In this document: one piece after another, positions 32,401 through 44,030 of the stretch
Numbering within the stretch: the stretch's first letter is position 1
Layout of the letters: the number at the start of each line of letters is the position of its first letter
Assembly: GCA_030411725.1 (NCBI GenBank)
Contig: MU839837.1
Span: 1,054,001-1,118,000 of the forward strand
Reading direction: 5' to 3'
Length of the DNA: 64,000 bases
Source: Echria macrotheca
Lineage: Eukaryota; Ascomycota; Sordariomycetes; Sordariales; Schizotheciaceae
Notes under the pieces: generated by a model
Told to the model about the DNA's origin: nothing
Database searches by the model: none
The model's input: only the letters and a program-made list of their open reading frames with translations
Translations under genes and position numbers: made by a program

Positions 32401-33695
32401 CGATTGCTCGACGCGCTGATGCTAGCGTCAAGAAAGAGCGCACCGTCGACCTCGATTGACTCTTGGATAATGTGGCCGGCGCGAATAAACATCTCTTTCA
32501 GCTTCGCCGAGATGGCATTCTCCTGGAAGTCCTGGATAAATATGGTGCTCGCACTTTGCCCCCTGTCGGGCGGATCCCCTTTGGTAGCTGACTGAAGTTG
32601 TGCTTGCTGTTTTTCGTTGAATACCGAGAACACTGTCTTCGGGGCCGGAGGCGCTGTATGCCTCTCACTTCTTGCAGGCGTCGTGGCCGCATCGCCGTCA
32701 GATCTAGCATATTCCATAGGTGTCGAGACCAGCTGCCGGTCCAATGAGAAGCTTGCATTAATAAACCGGGGCGGGATCGTCTTGGTTGAATTGGAACGGT
32801 GGGGACGAAACTGCAAAGGGCCTGACGCGGCTGCTTCCATGCTCTTTCTGGGTCCGGGTTGCTCCTGAATCCCTGTGGTTGAACTGGTGCTCATCTCTTT
32901 TTGATGCCTGTTGTCCGCTTGTGGCTGTGGTCGTGTTTCCTCAGCTCCAGGAGGTGGAGTGTTTCCAAGCTCAAGCCACCAGTCGTTGAGGTCAGTTCTG
33001 CCCTTCATGAAGATGCCAAGGCCTTTGATCATCTTCTCGCTGCGCCTTTCTCCTTCTTGGGCTCGCGTCATCTCCAGATGGGCCATTACAGCCAGCGAAA
33101 GATCGTCCATGAAGACCATTTCGGCATCGCTCAGTCCCTCGGGCCTTGGCACCTCATCCATGACCGAGATGGCTCCGATGTTGGCACCTGACTTGGTCGT
33201 GATTGGCATTGAAGCGAAGAAGCGCACTGCTCTGTGACTCGCGACGAACGGTTCATCCTTGAGACGGGCGTCATCTTGGATGTCGCTGACGACGAAAGGC
33301 GATCGCGGGCCTTGACGCGGAAGAAGATCGAGGGCTTTACCGCAAAGCATCATCGACCTGGAGAGCGACATGCGCCCGAAGAGCAGGTTGTTGGCATTGT
33401 CAGTGCCAAAAGAGCCGATACGGGAGGTCTGGGTTGCTTCGACAAGAATGTACTGGGTCTTGTCGTCGATGAGCGATACCAACGCACGCGCTGTCCTCGT
33501 GCGCAGAGTCGCGAGCTGGGCAAGGGCAGATAGGGTCGCATCCGCCCCAGATCCGAGTACATGATTTGGTACAAAGTATCTGAAGGGGTGGGAAGATGCA
33601 ATAGTCAGCAAAATATTCCCCAGTGGGATGCAGCATAGCTACTCATAGATCTCCTCCTCTGGCGAGATAGCCTGGGACTCCAGGATATCGTCCAT
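29459..33695 (-). CDS. hybrid sensor histidine kinase (GAF, HK, receiver)
   Basis: Model from the ATG at 33695: exons 33695-33643, 33579-30625, 30563-30420, 30337-29980, 29916-29802 and 29718-29459, giving 1294 residues. A GAF-like sensor domain lies at about 35-210 (LAQLATLRTRTARALVSLIDD; PFVVSDIQDDARL). A low-complexity region follows, then the dimerisation/H-box with H639 (SISHELRSPLHG). The catalytic ATPase has an N-box (LMNLFGNALKYT) and a SDTGRGIG G-box. A Thr-rich linker leads to a receiver domain with E1163-D1164, phosphoacceptor D1209 (MDISMPVMDG) and K1268 (FLTKPV). It is a cytosolic two-component phosphorelay sensor that should signal through an Hpt protein. The true start is uncertain: the frame is open upstream to about 33885 without an ATG, and a further 5' exon could splice on. 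Confidence 0.88.
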
Positions 33696-34902
33696 GCTGA
33701 TGGTGTCGCGAGAGAAAAGAGGTTGGAACCCCGCAGCGAGGGGTGTTTGAGCCACAGTAATAATAGCTGGGCGCACTGGATCCAAGGCCCGTGCACGCCA
33801 AACCCCACCATTGGACGGAGTGGATGTTCCTTCCTCAAGACCAAACACACGTGAGCTGCAAACCTTCCTTATCAGCTTACCAATTTAATTTTCCGAAGCC
33901 CCGTCCCGTGCCGTCGCATCCGACGTGATCAAGCCTGGGCAATCCTAAGCAAAGATTGAGCCGGGCCTGAGCCAGACTGAGCAGTGTCACGTGGGCAAGA
34001 TGAAAAAAAAAGGAATGTTGAAGTGCAGCCATTAGTGGCGGGATCGTGGCAGTGGTGCTTTCCACTGCTGCAGGGTCCTACCAATTTGTTAGCGTGGCAC
34101 TTTGTCAGCGCAAGAGTACTGTGGGAAACGACGCCACGGTACACAGTACACGCGTAGTATTGTAGGGCCGTTGCCAGACCGATCGGCGATTGCGGCCGTA
34201 GTGTACGAATCAAACCTTACGACCCCTGATTCAGGGTCGGAGGGGTTTCCAATCTACTGGAACAACCGCAGCCCCAGGGGTCCATGCCGTGTGCCCATCC
34301 ACCTGTCGTTTATCTCCAGTCTTCTTGTGTCAGTCAGATGGAAGGCTCCAGCAGCCACAACAGCCCATAACCGGCACACTCCTCTCACTGGTGTGGCGAT
34401 TCAGGCACCCTGATGGGTAGCGGTCGCCAGTGCTGCTGGTCTGTGCAAGACATCTTAGACTCTTTGTTTACTTGCAGGCAATTGAGTCAAAGGCAACTGA
34501 GTCAATTGAAGCTAGGTATTCAGAACAAAGGCAACAGGATAAATAGATAGATAACCTGGCCCAGCCAGAGCTGGGCCAGACCTTACCTCATGAGATACAC
34601 ACACAGTTGTGTCCCTGCAGAGAACCCAGATTCCCACAACTTGTAGGTAGGTAGCTTCATACCAAGCATCTGTTATCCTATCTTCCGACTGTATTTCCGT
34701 AGAATTGATCACAGCAAAGACCCATCAGCTTTCTTCGGTAGTACTGTCGTACAACCCTGTGCAACGCCACCCAATGGCTTCTGGTCCCCTGGCGATCAGC
34801 CAGACCCAACCGTCAGCCAACAGATCTGTTAGATAACAACCAAGGCACCACAGGTGCAAAAATTAGAGCTCCTCACGAGTGTGAGATTGGCTGATACCAA
34901 GT
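33696..34902. other. histidine kinase 5' region and intergenic
   Basis: Upstream of the chosen ATG the kinase frame stays open for about 60 codons. A GTAAGC...CAG segment (33882-33858) could connect it to a short minus-strand frame at 33883-34065. That frame overlaps the diverged repeat. No independent gene is seen. Confidence 0.5.
33961..34015 (+). repeat. diverged direct repeat, copy 2
   Basis: Partner of the copy at 29209-29265, in the same orientation, on the other side of the histidine kinase. The shared core is GAGCAGTGTCACGT followed by GGC and an A-rich run. Confidence 0.5.
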
Positions 34903-36188
34903 CTACATCGGCGTCAGATTCGCCCTCTCCATATCGACGCTGGCGAGTATAAACGGCCCAATACCGATGAGCGAGTTCTGTGCAACGGGAATGCCGGTAT
35001 AGTACTGGTTTATCGTCGAGCGCGTCAGCCTCCCGCTCTTTTCTTCACTTCCAGCCAAAAAAAGGGAAAAAAAAAACTCACATTAAAATCCCCCCTCCCA
35101 TCCAAACTCCCGACCTTGACCGTCCCCTCCCAGTTGATCAGCCCATCCCCCGTCGTCGTCGTCGTCGTCGTCACAAACTTCCGAATCATCAACCCATACG
35201 CCCGTCTCGCCACGTCCACATATTTCTCCGCATCATCACCATCCCCCATAAATAACCCCATCCTAACCCCCTTCAACAACCCATAAGTATACATCGCCGT
35301 CCCACTACTCTCAATATAATTCCCCGCTCTCCCCGGATACCCAGAGTCCATAACAAGCCACCACCCCCCACTCCCCCCATCCTGCTCCCTCCGCAGCGCC
35401 CTAGCCAAGTCAACCCACCACCCCCTCAGCCTTTCCCATCCCGGATGCGACCTCGGAAATATTTCGAGGACATCCACAAGCGCCATGAAGTACCACCCCT
35501 GCGCGCGGATCCAGACCAGCGGGCTCGCGCCGGTTATCGGGTCCGCCCACACGGCGACGCGCGACTCGTCGTAGCCGTGCTTCAGGAGACCGGAGGTCTG
35601 GTTGCGGCAGTGGGCTTCGATCAGAGAGAACTGGAGGAGGATGTCGTCCCATGCGGTGACGTTGGTCGGCTGGAAGAGGGAGACGTACGAGGCGTAGAAG
35701 GGGAGGGCCATGAATAGCCCATCGAGCCACATCTGGTTGGGGTATTTGGGCGATTTGTGCCAGAAGCCGCCACTCGCCGTACGCGGTTGGGACTGGACGA
35801 GTTGGGTGTGGAGGAAGGTGGCGGCGGCGTGGAGTTGTTGTTGTCGGGGGTTAGGAGAGTGGGTGGTTTGGAGGAGAAATAGAATGGGGGAGCCGATGCG
35901 GATGTTGTCGAGTTGGTGGTCGGTTAGGTCCCAGCCCTTGAATGGTGGGGAGGAAGAGGTGGTGTTGGGAGAGAGGATGGCGTTGATGGATTGGGTGAGG
36001 AAGGTGAGATAGGTCGCGTTGGAGGTGAGGTTGGCGACGGCTTCGACGCCGCGGTAGAAGGTCGCTTCGGTGTACCAGCGTGTTGGGGTTACGCCGCGGG
36101 CGATTTGAGAGTCTGCCATCCATGTTGAGTAGGGCTTCGCCGCGGCACTGGGTAGTGCGAGTAGGAGGTGAGGTGCGAGGAAGTGCAT
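34903..36188 (-). CDS. GH105 unsaturated rhamnogalacturonyl/glycuronyl hydrolase
   Basis: Model: exons 36188-35082 and 35004-34903, giving 402 residues. The family hydrolyses the unsaturated uronic acid left at oligosaccharide ends by pectate, rhamnogalacturonan or ulvan-type lyases. A signal peptide (MHFLAPHLLLALPSAAA) indicates secretion. The (alpha/alpha)6-barrel signatures are present: QMWLDGLFM with the expected catalytic Asp156; HGYDESR; SPLVWIRAQGWYFMALVDVLEIFP; and ESSGTAMYTYGLLKGVR. The intron (35081-35005) has a GTGAGT donor, a CTGAC branch site and a CAG acceptor and keeps phase; the last exon supplies the YYTGIPVAQNSLIGIGPFILA block. A (GTC)n tract encodes a run of threonines near residue 340. 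Several NxS/T sites. Confident at family level; exact substrate unknown. Confidence 0.92.
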
Positions 36189-36704
36189 CTTGATGACTTG
36201 TCGTTCATGACAGTATGGATGGTTTAGCTATGGAGAAGACGACGAGGGGTTTTCTCTACACGACCGACAAGTCATCAGTCCATGTCTACAGTGTGTAAGG
36301 GGCCCGTGGACTGCATGGGGGCGAAATTATCCGGGTGTAATTACTCCGTCGACTGCATGTACAGAATACTAGTATATTACCCCTGGAGGCTACACTTGTT
36401 CAAAGTATCTGTGGATGGGTAAATTCTCAGATTATTCTTCCGGAGTGGATATCCAGGACTCGCTATGGCTCAACATTTGTGGATCTGAGAAGACCAGGCA
36501 ACCGACCCGCAAGCTGCGCTTTTGTGTTGGACATCTGATAGGGTGCACCCCCTTGATCCGGACGCATCCGAGGTCTTAGCGTACAAGCCGTAACAACCTT
36601 GTATATTTACTTTATCATCCTTTACGGGTTTGAACGACAGAGTCGTAGCCAGGACAGTGGACACTCATGAATTAATAGGTACCATTTCAAGAATTGCTAT
36701 TACC
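36189..36704. other. intergenic
   Basis: Promoter of the GH105 gene and 3' end of the membrane protein gene. No frame with coding character and no repeat noticed. Confidence 0.5.
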
Positions 36705-38132
36705 TCATCGCGCCCCCAGTTGACTCAGCCTGGATTCGATGGCGGCAGCTTCAGCCTCGAGTTGTTGTAACTCCAACGCTCTTCGTCGCTCCTCCACACG
36801 GGCTTTTCGCTCTAGCAGTTTTGCAACCTCGCTGTCCGTGTTATCGTTGACTGCTGGTGGTTCAACAGCTGGTGTTGAAGTCGACTTTGTTTCCTCGTTC
36901 GCAGCATGAAGCTCAGAGGGTCCCACCGGTTTCAATGTGTTGAGAGGAAGTTCGGCAGCGTAATGAACTCCCGTGGGAAGTCTCTGAGTGGGAGAGTTGT
37001 CCATCTCGAAAACGGTAGCAGCCCTCGTATCTGCAAGTTCGGTCGGCGGTTCGGGCTTGTTCCCAATGTGATGTTCAAGTTCCGGTGGATGCCGAGGCCG
37101 TCCTCCTGTGAATTGTGCCACATTGGCGCTGACTTCAACAGCTGCGGTGTCGTCCTTTTCAGTCTGTTTCTCGAATCGAGGCACTGGCTCGGGCTTGCCT
37201 CCAACATGATGTTCGAGTTCCTGCAGGTGCTGAGGCTGCCTCGTCGTGGGCAGCACCCCTTTGGCATCCAGTTCGGCAACCGCGGCGTCGTCCTTGTTGA
37301 TTTGTTTCTCGAATGGAACCGCTGTCGCTGCACCACTGGCAATCCCTGAGTCATGAGACTCGGTCTTTTCGACAGGAAGCTCGCCCAGTACAATTTGCTG
37401 TCCGCCCAAGCTGCCTGTTTCCAGCTCGGCGCCTGCGCGCTTCAGCCGTTCGCGACGATATCGACGCAGAAACAGCCAGCTAAGTACGGCTATGATCAAG
37501 CCGAGTGCGACCACAACGCCCACCGCGATGCCGGCGATTGTGCCCCTGGAAAGGCCCGTTGTGGCTGCCGTGTCCGGCAGCGAGGAACTTGGCACCGTGG
37601 GAGTTGGGATGCCAGTGGTGAAACTGAAAGGTAAAGATGCGGTGCCAGTCGCATCGGCAAGAAGGGGCAGGTCTGAAAGGGCCCATCGAATCTCGAAAGC
37701 GGGAACTCGCGAAGTACCGTCCCAGGTCCGGCCCCCCGTGGCAGGGGATACGACAGACAGGCCCGCCCAGATGGTGTAATTTTCGGCATAATGCGGCCAA
37801 ATGGTGTAACCGCTGGGGACACAGATCGCCGCTGTCTGAGAGGACTCAATCCAGTTGCCGTTCAGAGAATGACCTGGGCCGAGAGTCATGGCGGTGCTGT
37901 ACTGGAAAGGACATTTCCCGGGAGAATAGTATCCATTTTCCCACCACACGTTTCTGTAGTTGGGAGGCGCGCAGGACTGTCCGGTCGTATTGTGTTTGTT
38001 GTAATAATCGACATCCTGGATCTGAACCACCGAAGGGCAGCCAGGTGGAGGGGTCCATACTGTGGTGAGAGGTTGCACCTCGCCCCAATCGGAAGAGGCA
38101 ATTCCGGACTTTGTAAGCGTAATGGTCGCCAT
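36705..38132 (-). CDS. single-pass membrane protein with tandem cytoplasmic repeats
   Basis: 475 residues from the ATG at 38132 (MATITLTKSG); the frame is open upstream to 38384, but that part does not look coding. About 200 extracellular-type residues (several cysteines, NxS/T sites, a TTGIPTPTVPSSS linker) precede one membrane helix (GIAVGVVVALGLIIAVLSWLF) and a basic stop-transfer RRYRRERLKR. The tail contains two tandem units of about 45 residues, each starting FEKQ..KDD and ending ELEHH.G.KPEP. A highly charged coiled-coil C-terminus follows (about the last 45 residues). This layout is common in fungal wall-sensor or mucin-like proteins. No clear signal peptide is seen, so membrane insertion may use the helix itself. 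Family unknown. Confidence 0.75.
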   Translation of the reverse strand: MATITLTKSGIASSDWGEVQPLTTVWTPPPGCPSVVQIQDVDYYNKHNTTGQSCAPPNYRNVWWENGYYSPGKCPFQYSTAMTLGPGHSLNGNWIESSQTAAICVPSGYTIWPHYAENYTIWAGLSVVSPATGGRTWDGTSRVPAFEIRWALSDLPLLADATGTASLPFSFTTGIPTPTVPSSSLPDTAATTGLSRGTIAGIAVGVVVALGLIIAVLSWLFLRRYRRERLKRAGAELETGSLGGQQIVLGELPVEKTESHDSGIASGAATAVPFEKQINKDDAAVAELDAKGVLPTTRQPQHLQELEHHVGGKPEPVPRFEKQTEKDDTAAVEVSANVAQFTGGRPRHPPELEHHIGNKPEPPTELADTRAATVFEMDNSPTQRLPTGVHYAAELPLNTLKPVGPSELHAANEETKSTSTPAVEPPAVNDNTDSEVAKLLERKARVEERRRALELQQLEAEAAAIESRLSQLGAR

Positions 38133-38577
38133 GACAGTGAACGGGGCACCGGCTGTGAGATGCGCGCTGGAGAAAAGGATGAGAGTCCGAAGGTGCGGGG
38201 AGAGATCATGTTTGTTCGTTCTCCGGTCGATATTTCTCAGCCGCAGAATAGGGGGGTTAAACCGTTCTTGGCGAGGGAGATTGGGTGGCGTCGCGCATCG
38301 CCAGAGTTGGCAGAAGGCTGAGAGGTACGTAGTCCATGACCTGGAATTCTGGTCTGTTTCAATGGCTGTGTATCCAGTCAGCATGGTAGGGTCAAAACTT
38401 GATTAAATACTACTATCAACTATAGTTACCCAGAGGTTTATTATGAAATAAAATTCGCATGCCTCGCTTAGTCACAAAGCCAGAGACACCACAGTGTTGA
38501 GATGTCATCATCACACATTATATCTACCACTACTGACATATCCGACCCAGGTCTTTCCTCCCCGTTGCAACTCACTG
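38133..38577. other. intergenic spacer
   Basis: Contains the upstream open extension of the membrane protein frame (38133-38384) and the 3' region of the MFS gene. No separate feature. Confidence 0.5.
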
Positions 38578-40512
38578 CTAATGGGTGGCAACCTCCTTGA
38601 TACTATCCCGATGCACCTTGGCCAGCCACGTCTTGGCCATGAACGCCCGGATCCGCTTGCCCCAGATCATAAACACAATCAACGCCAGGTTATTCGCCAG
38701 CACAATGCCCCCAAACACGCCCGCAATCATGACGGCGTACCCATGCTCGAGCACCCACTCCAACAGGTTCAAACCCATGCCAAAGCTAATAGCCTGCTTG
38801 CCCAGATTCATGGCGATCAGCATCTCGCTGATATTCGACGTGTAGCTGTCAATGGCATAAGCCAGCGTGAAGGTAAAGAAGAAGTAGCTGCAGAACTGGT
38901 TCATCACTACACCGGCGAAGTACGCAAACCAGTGTAGGTTGCGCTCGGCCGCGAAGCCAAAGACGATCAAGCCAGCCGGGGCGAGCAGCATCACGGGAAG
39001 CATAACGCCCAGACGCATCTCGGCCTCGCGAATGCCGTTGTTCTTGCGTGTGAGATAGGCAGCCAGCCGGTCTGACGACGACGTGAATGGGATGGCGAGT
39101 AGGTATCCGACGAAAGATGCGAGCGCGATGAGCCCTGAGTTGAGCTGCGACCAGTTGTATGGCGGGGCGGTGATCTTGAGCGGGAAGGTGTAGTTGAAGG
39201 CTAACGCGCCGAGGCCGATATAGATGCCTGACTGGTTAGCGACAATCTGTCATAGCAAGGAGGAGTACGCACCGTAAGTAGTGATGACCCAGAGCACGTG
39301 CGGAACGAAGAAATATGTGAAGGACCGCGCGATCATCATGAAGAACTCCGAGTCCTTTTCCCACACGCCCCAGAACTTGAGCGTCTGGACGAACGTCTTG
39401 CGGGGTGGAATTTCGTCTACCGGGGAGGCATTTTCGAGTACGCCGTCGGTCGGCTTCTCTCCGTCAAGTGAATCGGGACTGATGTGTGTATCCGCCGGCT
39501 TCTTGCGGTGGTATGCAGTCTCCTCGACGACAAAGAAGGCGAGGATAAACAGAGCCGCGCCGAAAGCGAACTCGACGTAAAAGAAGAGATTCCACGAGTA
39601 GCCACCGTTGAGCATGTAGCCTGCGAAGAAAGGCCCGGTGGATCCGAAGCACAGACACACTGGGATGTTAGTACCCTTCTGTGAATGCTGGAAGGGGATT
39701 ACTTACCTGTGTAGATGCCCAACCGCTTGCCGCGCTCGTGCAGAAAGAAGATATCGTTGACGAGCTGGACAGGAAGGGCCTCGCAGACCGAAGATCCAAA
39801 TGCATGGACCACGCGGAACGCCATGAGCGCTTCGTACGACGTGGACTGGGAGCATCCGATGAGGCCGACACAGTACTACTTTGTCAGATGACGGACCAAA
39901 TATTTGGAGAGAACCTACCAAGATCAACGAGCCGAGCATAACAGGCCTCCGACCGGCCTTGTGATACAGCGGCACCAGCAGCAGGGAGCCTTTATCGGTT
40001 AGTGACTTGGCACCAACGATATTCCCAAACATACCGAATCCGAAAGCAAGGTTTGCATAGCTGATGAGGTTGCTAGCAGTGGTCGGTGAAACATTGAACT
40101 GTTCGGCGTAGATGCCGATATAGACCGACGGCCCCAGTAAGGACGAGTTGCTGAGGAATGAGTATAGCGAGCAGACAACGAGGATCAATGTCTTTCGAGT
40201 TTTCGACCACTATCACAGACGTCAGGACGGGCGTCACTAAGAGCAGAATGGGTCCAACCTGGAGCGGGTCGTTCGGATCTTCGGCAGGCACTGGGAACAG
40301 GGCTTGTCCATACGCGCTATCATCGCCCTCTATCGGATGTCAGCAAAGATCTCGCGCGACTGCCAGGACTGCTCACCTTCGACCTGGAGGTTGACTGTGC
40401 CCGGGATGTCCCCTTCTTTTGCGTGACTTCACACGTCAGCGAAGACACAAAACAATAAGGTGCTGACATACCTGTGCACCAGGTGCCGTTCGCCAGTCTT
40501 TTGGGCGCCCAT
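38578..40512 (-). CDS. MFS transporter (DHA1/HOL1-like)
   Basis: Model: exons 40512-40472, 40426-40377, 40329-40259, 40209-39919, 39875-39707, 39659-39273 and 39227-38578, giving 552 residues. Major-facilitator proton-coupled transporters have 12 helices; helices are visible in SLYSFLSNSSLLGPSVYIGIY, FGFGMFGNIVGAK, RRPVMLGSLILV, GSTGPFFAGYMLNGGYSWNLFFYVEFAFGAALFI and the C-terminal half. An RRPVM loop corresponds to the GRR-type motif between helices 2 and 3. The central loop is hydrophilic (residues ~290-330). The six introns are 43-49 bp, keep phase, and carry CTAAC/CTGAC sites. The resemblance to HOL1-type fungal proteins is from memory of the NLHWFAYFAGVVMNQFCSYFFFTFTLAYA segment. The substrate cannot be read. 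Start ATG has a good context (CAAAATGG). Confidence 0.88.
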
Positions 40513-42716
40513 TTTGTTTCCGGGGCTGTCACGGCGCGCAAGGTTCTGACGGAGGAAGCGCTGGCACAGAAAAGGTGGAAAGAGGCGAGGATAGGTTTAT
40601 CACTGGTCTGGCTCGGCCATCATTAATACCCCCCGACAGGCCCACGGCCCTTGGGGGAGGGTCGACTGGGAGGTGATGAGGTTGGGGTAAGTGGGCTAGA
40701 TCCGGTAGTATTCTTGGCCTCCCCAGCGGGGTAGCGTAGTAGAGGAGGCGAGCTGGGACCCGAGGTGAGTTCGGCGACTGGCCGATGCGGGGAGAAGTGT
40801 CCGGGCTAAGCTGCATGCAGACAACCAAGTGACGATGCTAGCTCCATCCAATTCCCGGCGGGTACGGAGAGCCGGTTGTGAGGGGCCACCAACCAACAAG
40901 TTGGGTGCCAAGCAAGCGGTTTATTCGCCCTTTTGACAGCTCGTGCTGGATGCCGCCGGCGGTTATGTAGCTTGAGGCTGGGTATGAAGACAATCCGGGG
41001 TAAAGAGGACTAGCGGAAGCGAGGAGAGGACATGCCCAAAGTCCAGGGCATAAGTGTACTCGTCAGAGTCACAGCCCTGGCTCAGGCGGGTCGTGCTGGC
41101 ATATAACCAAAGTTAGGGTTCTGAGGTGCTGACCTTAGAATTCTGGCAATCCTCTTGGAAGGTTGGCTCAATTGGGTGTGGTCCTGCGACCCAACCGTCA
41201 CAGTGTGGTCCATGCGAGTCAACCTCCCGTTTGCCTGATGTTTGGGTCCTACTGCAGGATGGTGCCTCATCCCGATGGGCTGGATCCGAGGTCAAGGCTG
41301 CCGATCGATGGTTGACGGTGTAGTGTACCAAGCTCTCGGGCTCGGTGGCGACACGCAGCTAAAGCCGGTCACGAGTGACTCGGGGTGAAAACTAGCATCC
41401 GAAGTATCGGCGCTATCATGAACACGGAATGGCTGGATTGGCACGGTGGTCAAGGTGAGCGAGTGGACATGGCGAGGATGGCTCAGAGCAATTGGCTCAG
41501 AGGAAAGGTGTGTCGGAACAGTCAGGTTGTGCGCCTATTGTCTTCACATCTTGGTTTCTGCTTTCGAACAGACCCCGTGGGGTGGAATTCGACGAAAAAG
41601 CAGCGCTAGGGGCTTGGGTTGGAGAAAGCGCCAGTCCGAGGCCAGAAATCGGGCCCACCGGGGTCGGTAGTTGTTGTGGACTCGGCTCCGAAATCTGGGG
41701 TAATAAACGGCGACTCTCGGCGCCGTCGAAGCGAGTCGGCCGTCGTCCGCTTTGACTGCCCGTGCGGGTCACCGAATCGGGCGAACCAACAATACCAATC
41801 CGCCAGTCATTGGCGAGCCTAGTAGTCATTGGCCCAGCCACAGGGATTTGATCCATCAAGACACAGTCAGCAATTGTTGTGTTGTTGGAGCGGCGCCGTC
41901 AGATTCTCCCTGAAACTCATCGAGGCGGCAAAGCGAGGAGGTTTGACGAGACCACGCGCGCTTCTGGTACTCTCGTACTCTTGGACCAATTTTTCTTTGG
42001 AATCCTGGGAACAATCCACGAGATAGTGACCTTGTAGGTCTGAAATGAGAGTTTCAATCGAATCGAGAGCGAGTATTCCGTACACAGTACAAATGGCTCA
42101 TGTTGAAGCCAAAAGATTGCACTTGTCAATGATTGGACACGTGCAGGACAGTGGTTTCTCTCACTAAAAAAGTGCTGTCACCCCGCCAAGTGGCAGAGTG
42201 GTCCCTGCGCTGCCCGCCCCCCGCACAGGGGCAGCAGCTCGCTAAACCGGTTCGGGTCATCCCTCGCCCACGGCCTGCAGGCGCGAAATTGGACCTGCAT
42301 CCCGTCAGCATCCCGCCCGCCGCACCTGCCAGACCTGGACCTCAGCAATTGCTGCGGACACCGAATGCGATAACTGTCGTCGCCGCCCATCTGACCCGAT
42401 GTTGCACCCTTTCAATCCATCCCCAGATCCGGGGAACGGCCAGCCAAATCCAATTGACCGTCTCTAATCGAGATCTGCTCCCGATCGCCCGCCCAGAAGA
42501 TCGCCAGCGCGTCCGCCATCTAACCCCCACCTCGCCAACCCGATCCCACGTCACGTCAGCCCGACGGCACGGGCTTGCTTCTGTCTGCGGACCCCTATTG
42601 CGTCTCCAGCTCCGTCCGGTTGAGGCCATTTTGTCCTCCCTGCCCCCGAGATCTTCCACGGCGACCTCCCCAAACTGGCCATCGAAGCTCGAGAGAGCTT
42701 GCCACTCGAGACCGAA
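40513..42716. other. intergenic, divergent promoter region
   Basis: About 2.2 kb. A telobox-like AGTTAGGGTT motif lies near 41110. Long overlapping frames on both strands at 42130-43080 lack ATG starts or coding character. No gene supported. Confidence 0.45.
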
Positions 42717-43495
42717 ATGCGCTCCCACCCATACACACCGGCGCCGCCTCTCCCGCCGCTATTGGACGACCTCGCCGACGAGCTGTCGTCCATTCTCCCC
42801 AACCAGACCCCCCGCCGGCGCGGGAGCGATACCGATCTATCCATCGAGCTTTCGCCGATTGACCCAGACACCAGCCGTCTGTTGCCCGTCCGGCGCAAAC
42901 GGCACCATGTGCGCATTCAGGGCAAGCTCGTCATGGTTCGGAGCGTGTCAACAGCCAATCTGCGCCCGTCACAATCGACAACGCGCCTGCCGCTGCCGCC
43001 CCTGCCTGGTTCCGGATCACCAACAGGTGATCGACCGATGTCCATGGCGGGTGGGGGAAGAGTTTTGGAGAGCGCTGTAGGAACTGTTGTGACGCCGAGG
43101 AGAACAGGGCGAAGGAGTAGGCGGAGGAGTCTGGATGACGGTGCAGTAGAGGAGGGCAGCGAGACGGAGACGGAGGAGGAAGCCAGAGAGGTCATTATCC
43201 GTGACCGACAGCTGCGCGGATACGGGATAGGTGGCGCCGGGAATATTCGTGAGTGATTTGTGGTATTTGTAAAATTCTGGCTCGGATGCTAACGCGCGCT
43301 GCAGGACGAGCGACGGATGTTGCCAACTTTGCGACAAGACGGCCCGGCCAGTCCATGTTCTTCTCGGTCCTGCCTTCTTCGGCACCGACAACACCGACGT
43401 CGGCCGATGCTCCGGATCGGAAACGGTGGAACATTCGAGAGATGTTGGGCCTGTCAGACAAGAGAGGGAGAAACAAGGCGCCTACAGCATTGTAA
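42717..43495 (+). CDS. small basic protein of unknown function
   Basis: Model: exons 42717-43248 and 43305-43495, giving 240 residues. The intron has a GTGAGT donor, a CTAAC branch site and a CAG acceptor, and keeps phase. The sequence is Pro/Arg/Ser-rich and likely disordered: an LLDDLADELSSILPN helix near the N-terminus, an RRKRHH basic patch, an acidic EEGSETETEEEAREV stretch, and a conserved-looking C-terminus (RPGQSMFFSVLPSSAPTTP, then RWNIREMLGLSDKRGR). No membrane segment or signal peptide. The spliced frame and clean C-terminal peptide argue that it is real. Not recognised as any named family. Confidence 0.6.
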
Positions 43496-44030
43496 CACAT
43501 CATCATCGCATACATGGAGTTCGGTTACACGATTGGATATCTCGCATCAAGGTGCCGTCCGGCAGGGCGTGACTACTTATTTACATCTTTATAAAATAAA
43601 ACGAATCATTCTTTTCACTGTCAATATTTTACGCAATCTTTTTTACAATGTTACTTATGTTAACTTGTTATGTATGTTATGTGTACATTGACTACATTTT
43701 TTGCCTCCAGAGTTGAGCAGACAAGTTTTTCTTTATTGATGTTTTTGTTCACTACCTAAGATTCTTGGAACTTGTTTCAAGCATGCATTTTTTTATTTTT
43801 TATTTTTTTTATTTTGTGTTTACGAGGTTTTCTCATCAGACAAGAGACAAAGGAAAGGTCAAAAGAGTGAACAGAACTTGTTTGGAACATGAATGTTTTT
43901 TAGTGGGGGGTTTCTGATTTTCCAGATTTTTTGTGCTTTTGTGGGGTTTTTCTCGAGAAAGGAAAAGGACTCAAGGAAAAGACTCAAGGAAAGACACTTT
44001 GGGTCCAACCGGCCTTGTTGCCGCTGGCGA
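43496..44030. other. intergenic, AT-rich
   Basis: AT-rich, T-run-rich stretch between convergent genes, with imperfect short repeats (for example two AAAGGACTCAAGGAAA-like copies near 43965-43990). Probably two 3' untranslated regions. Confidence 0.5.

Noticed and set aside
42133..43080. 315-codon plus-strand frame
   Set aside because: Overlaps the spliced basic-protein gene in another frame, is Pro/Arg-rich noise, and does not match any family.
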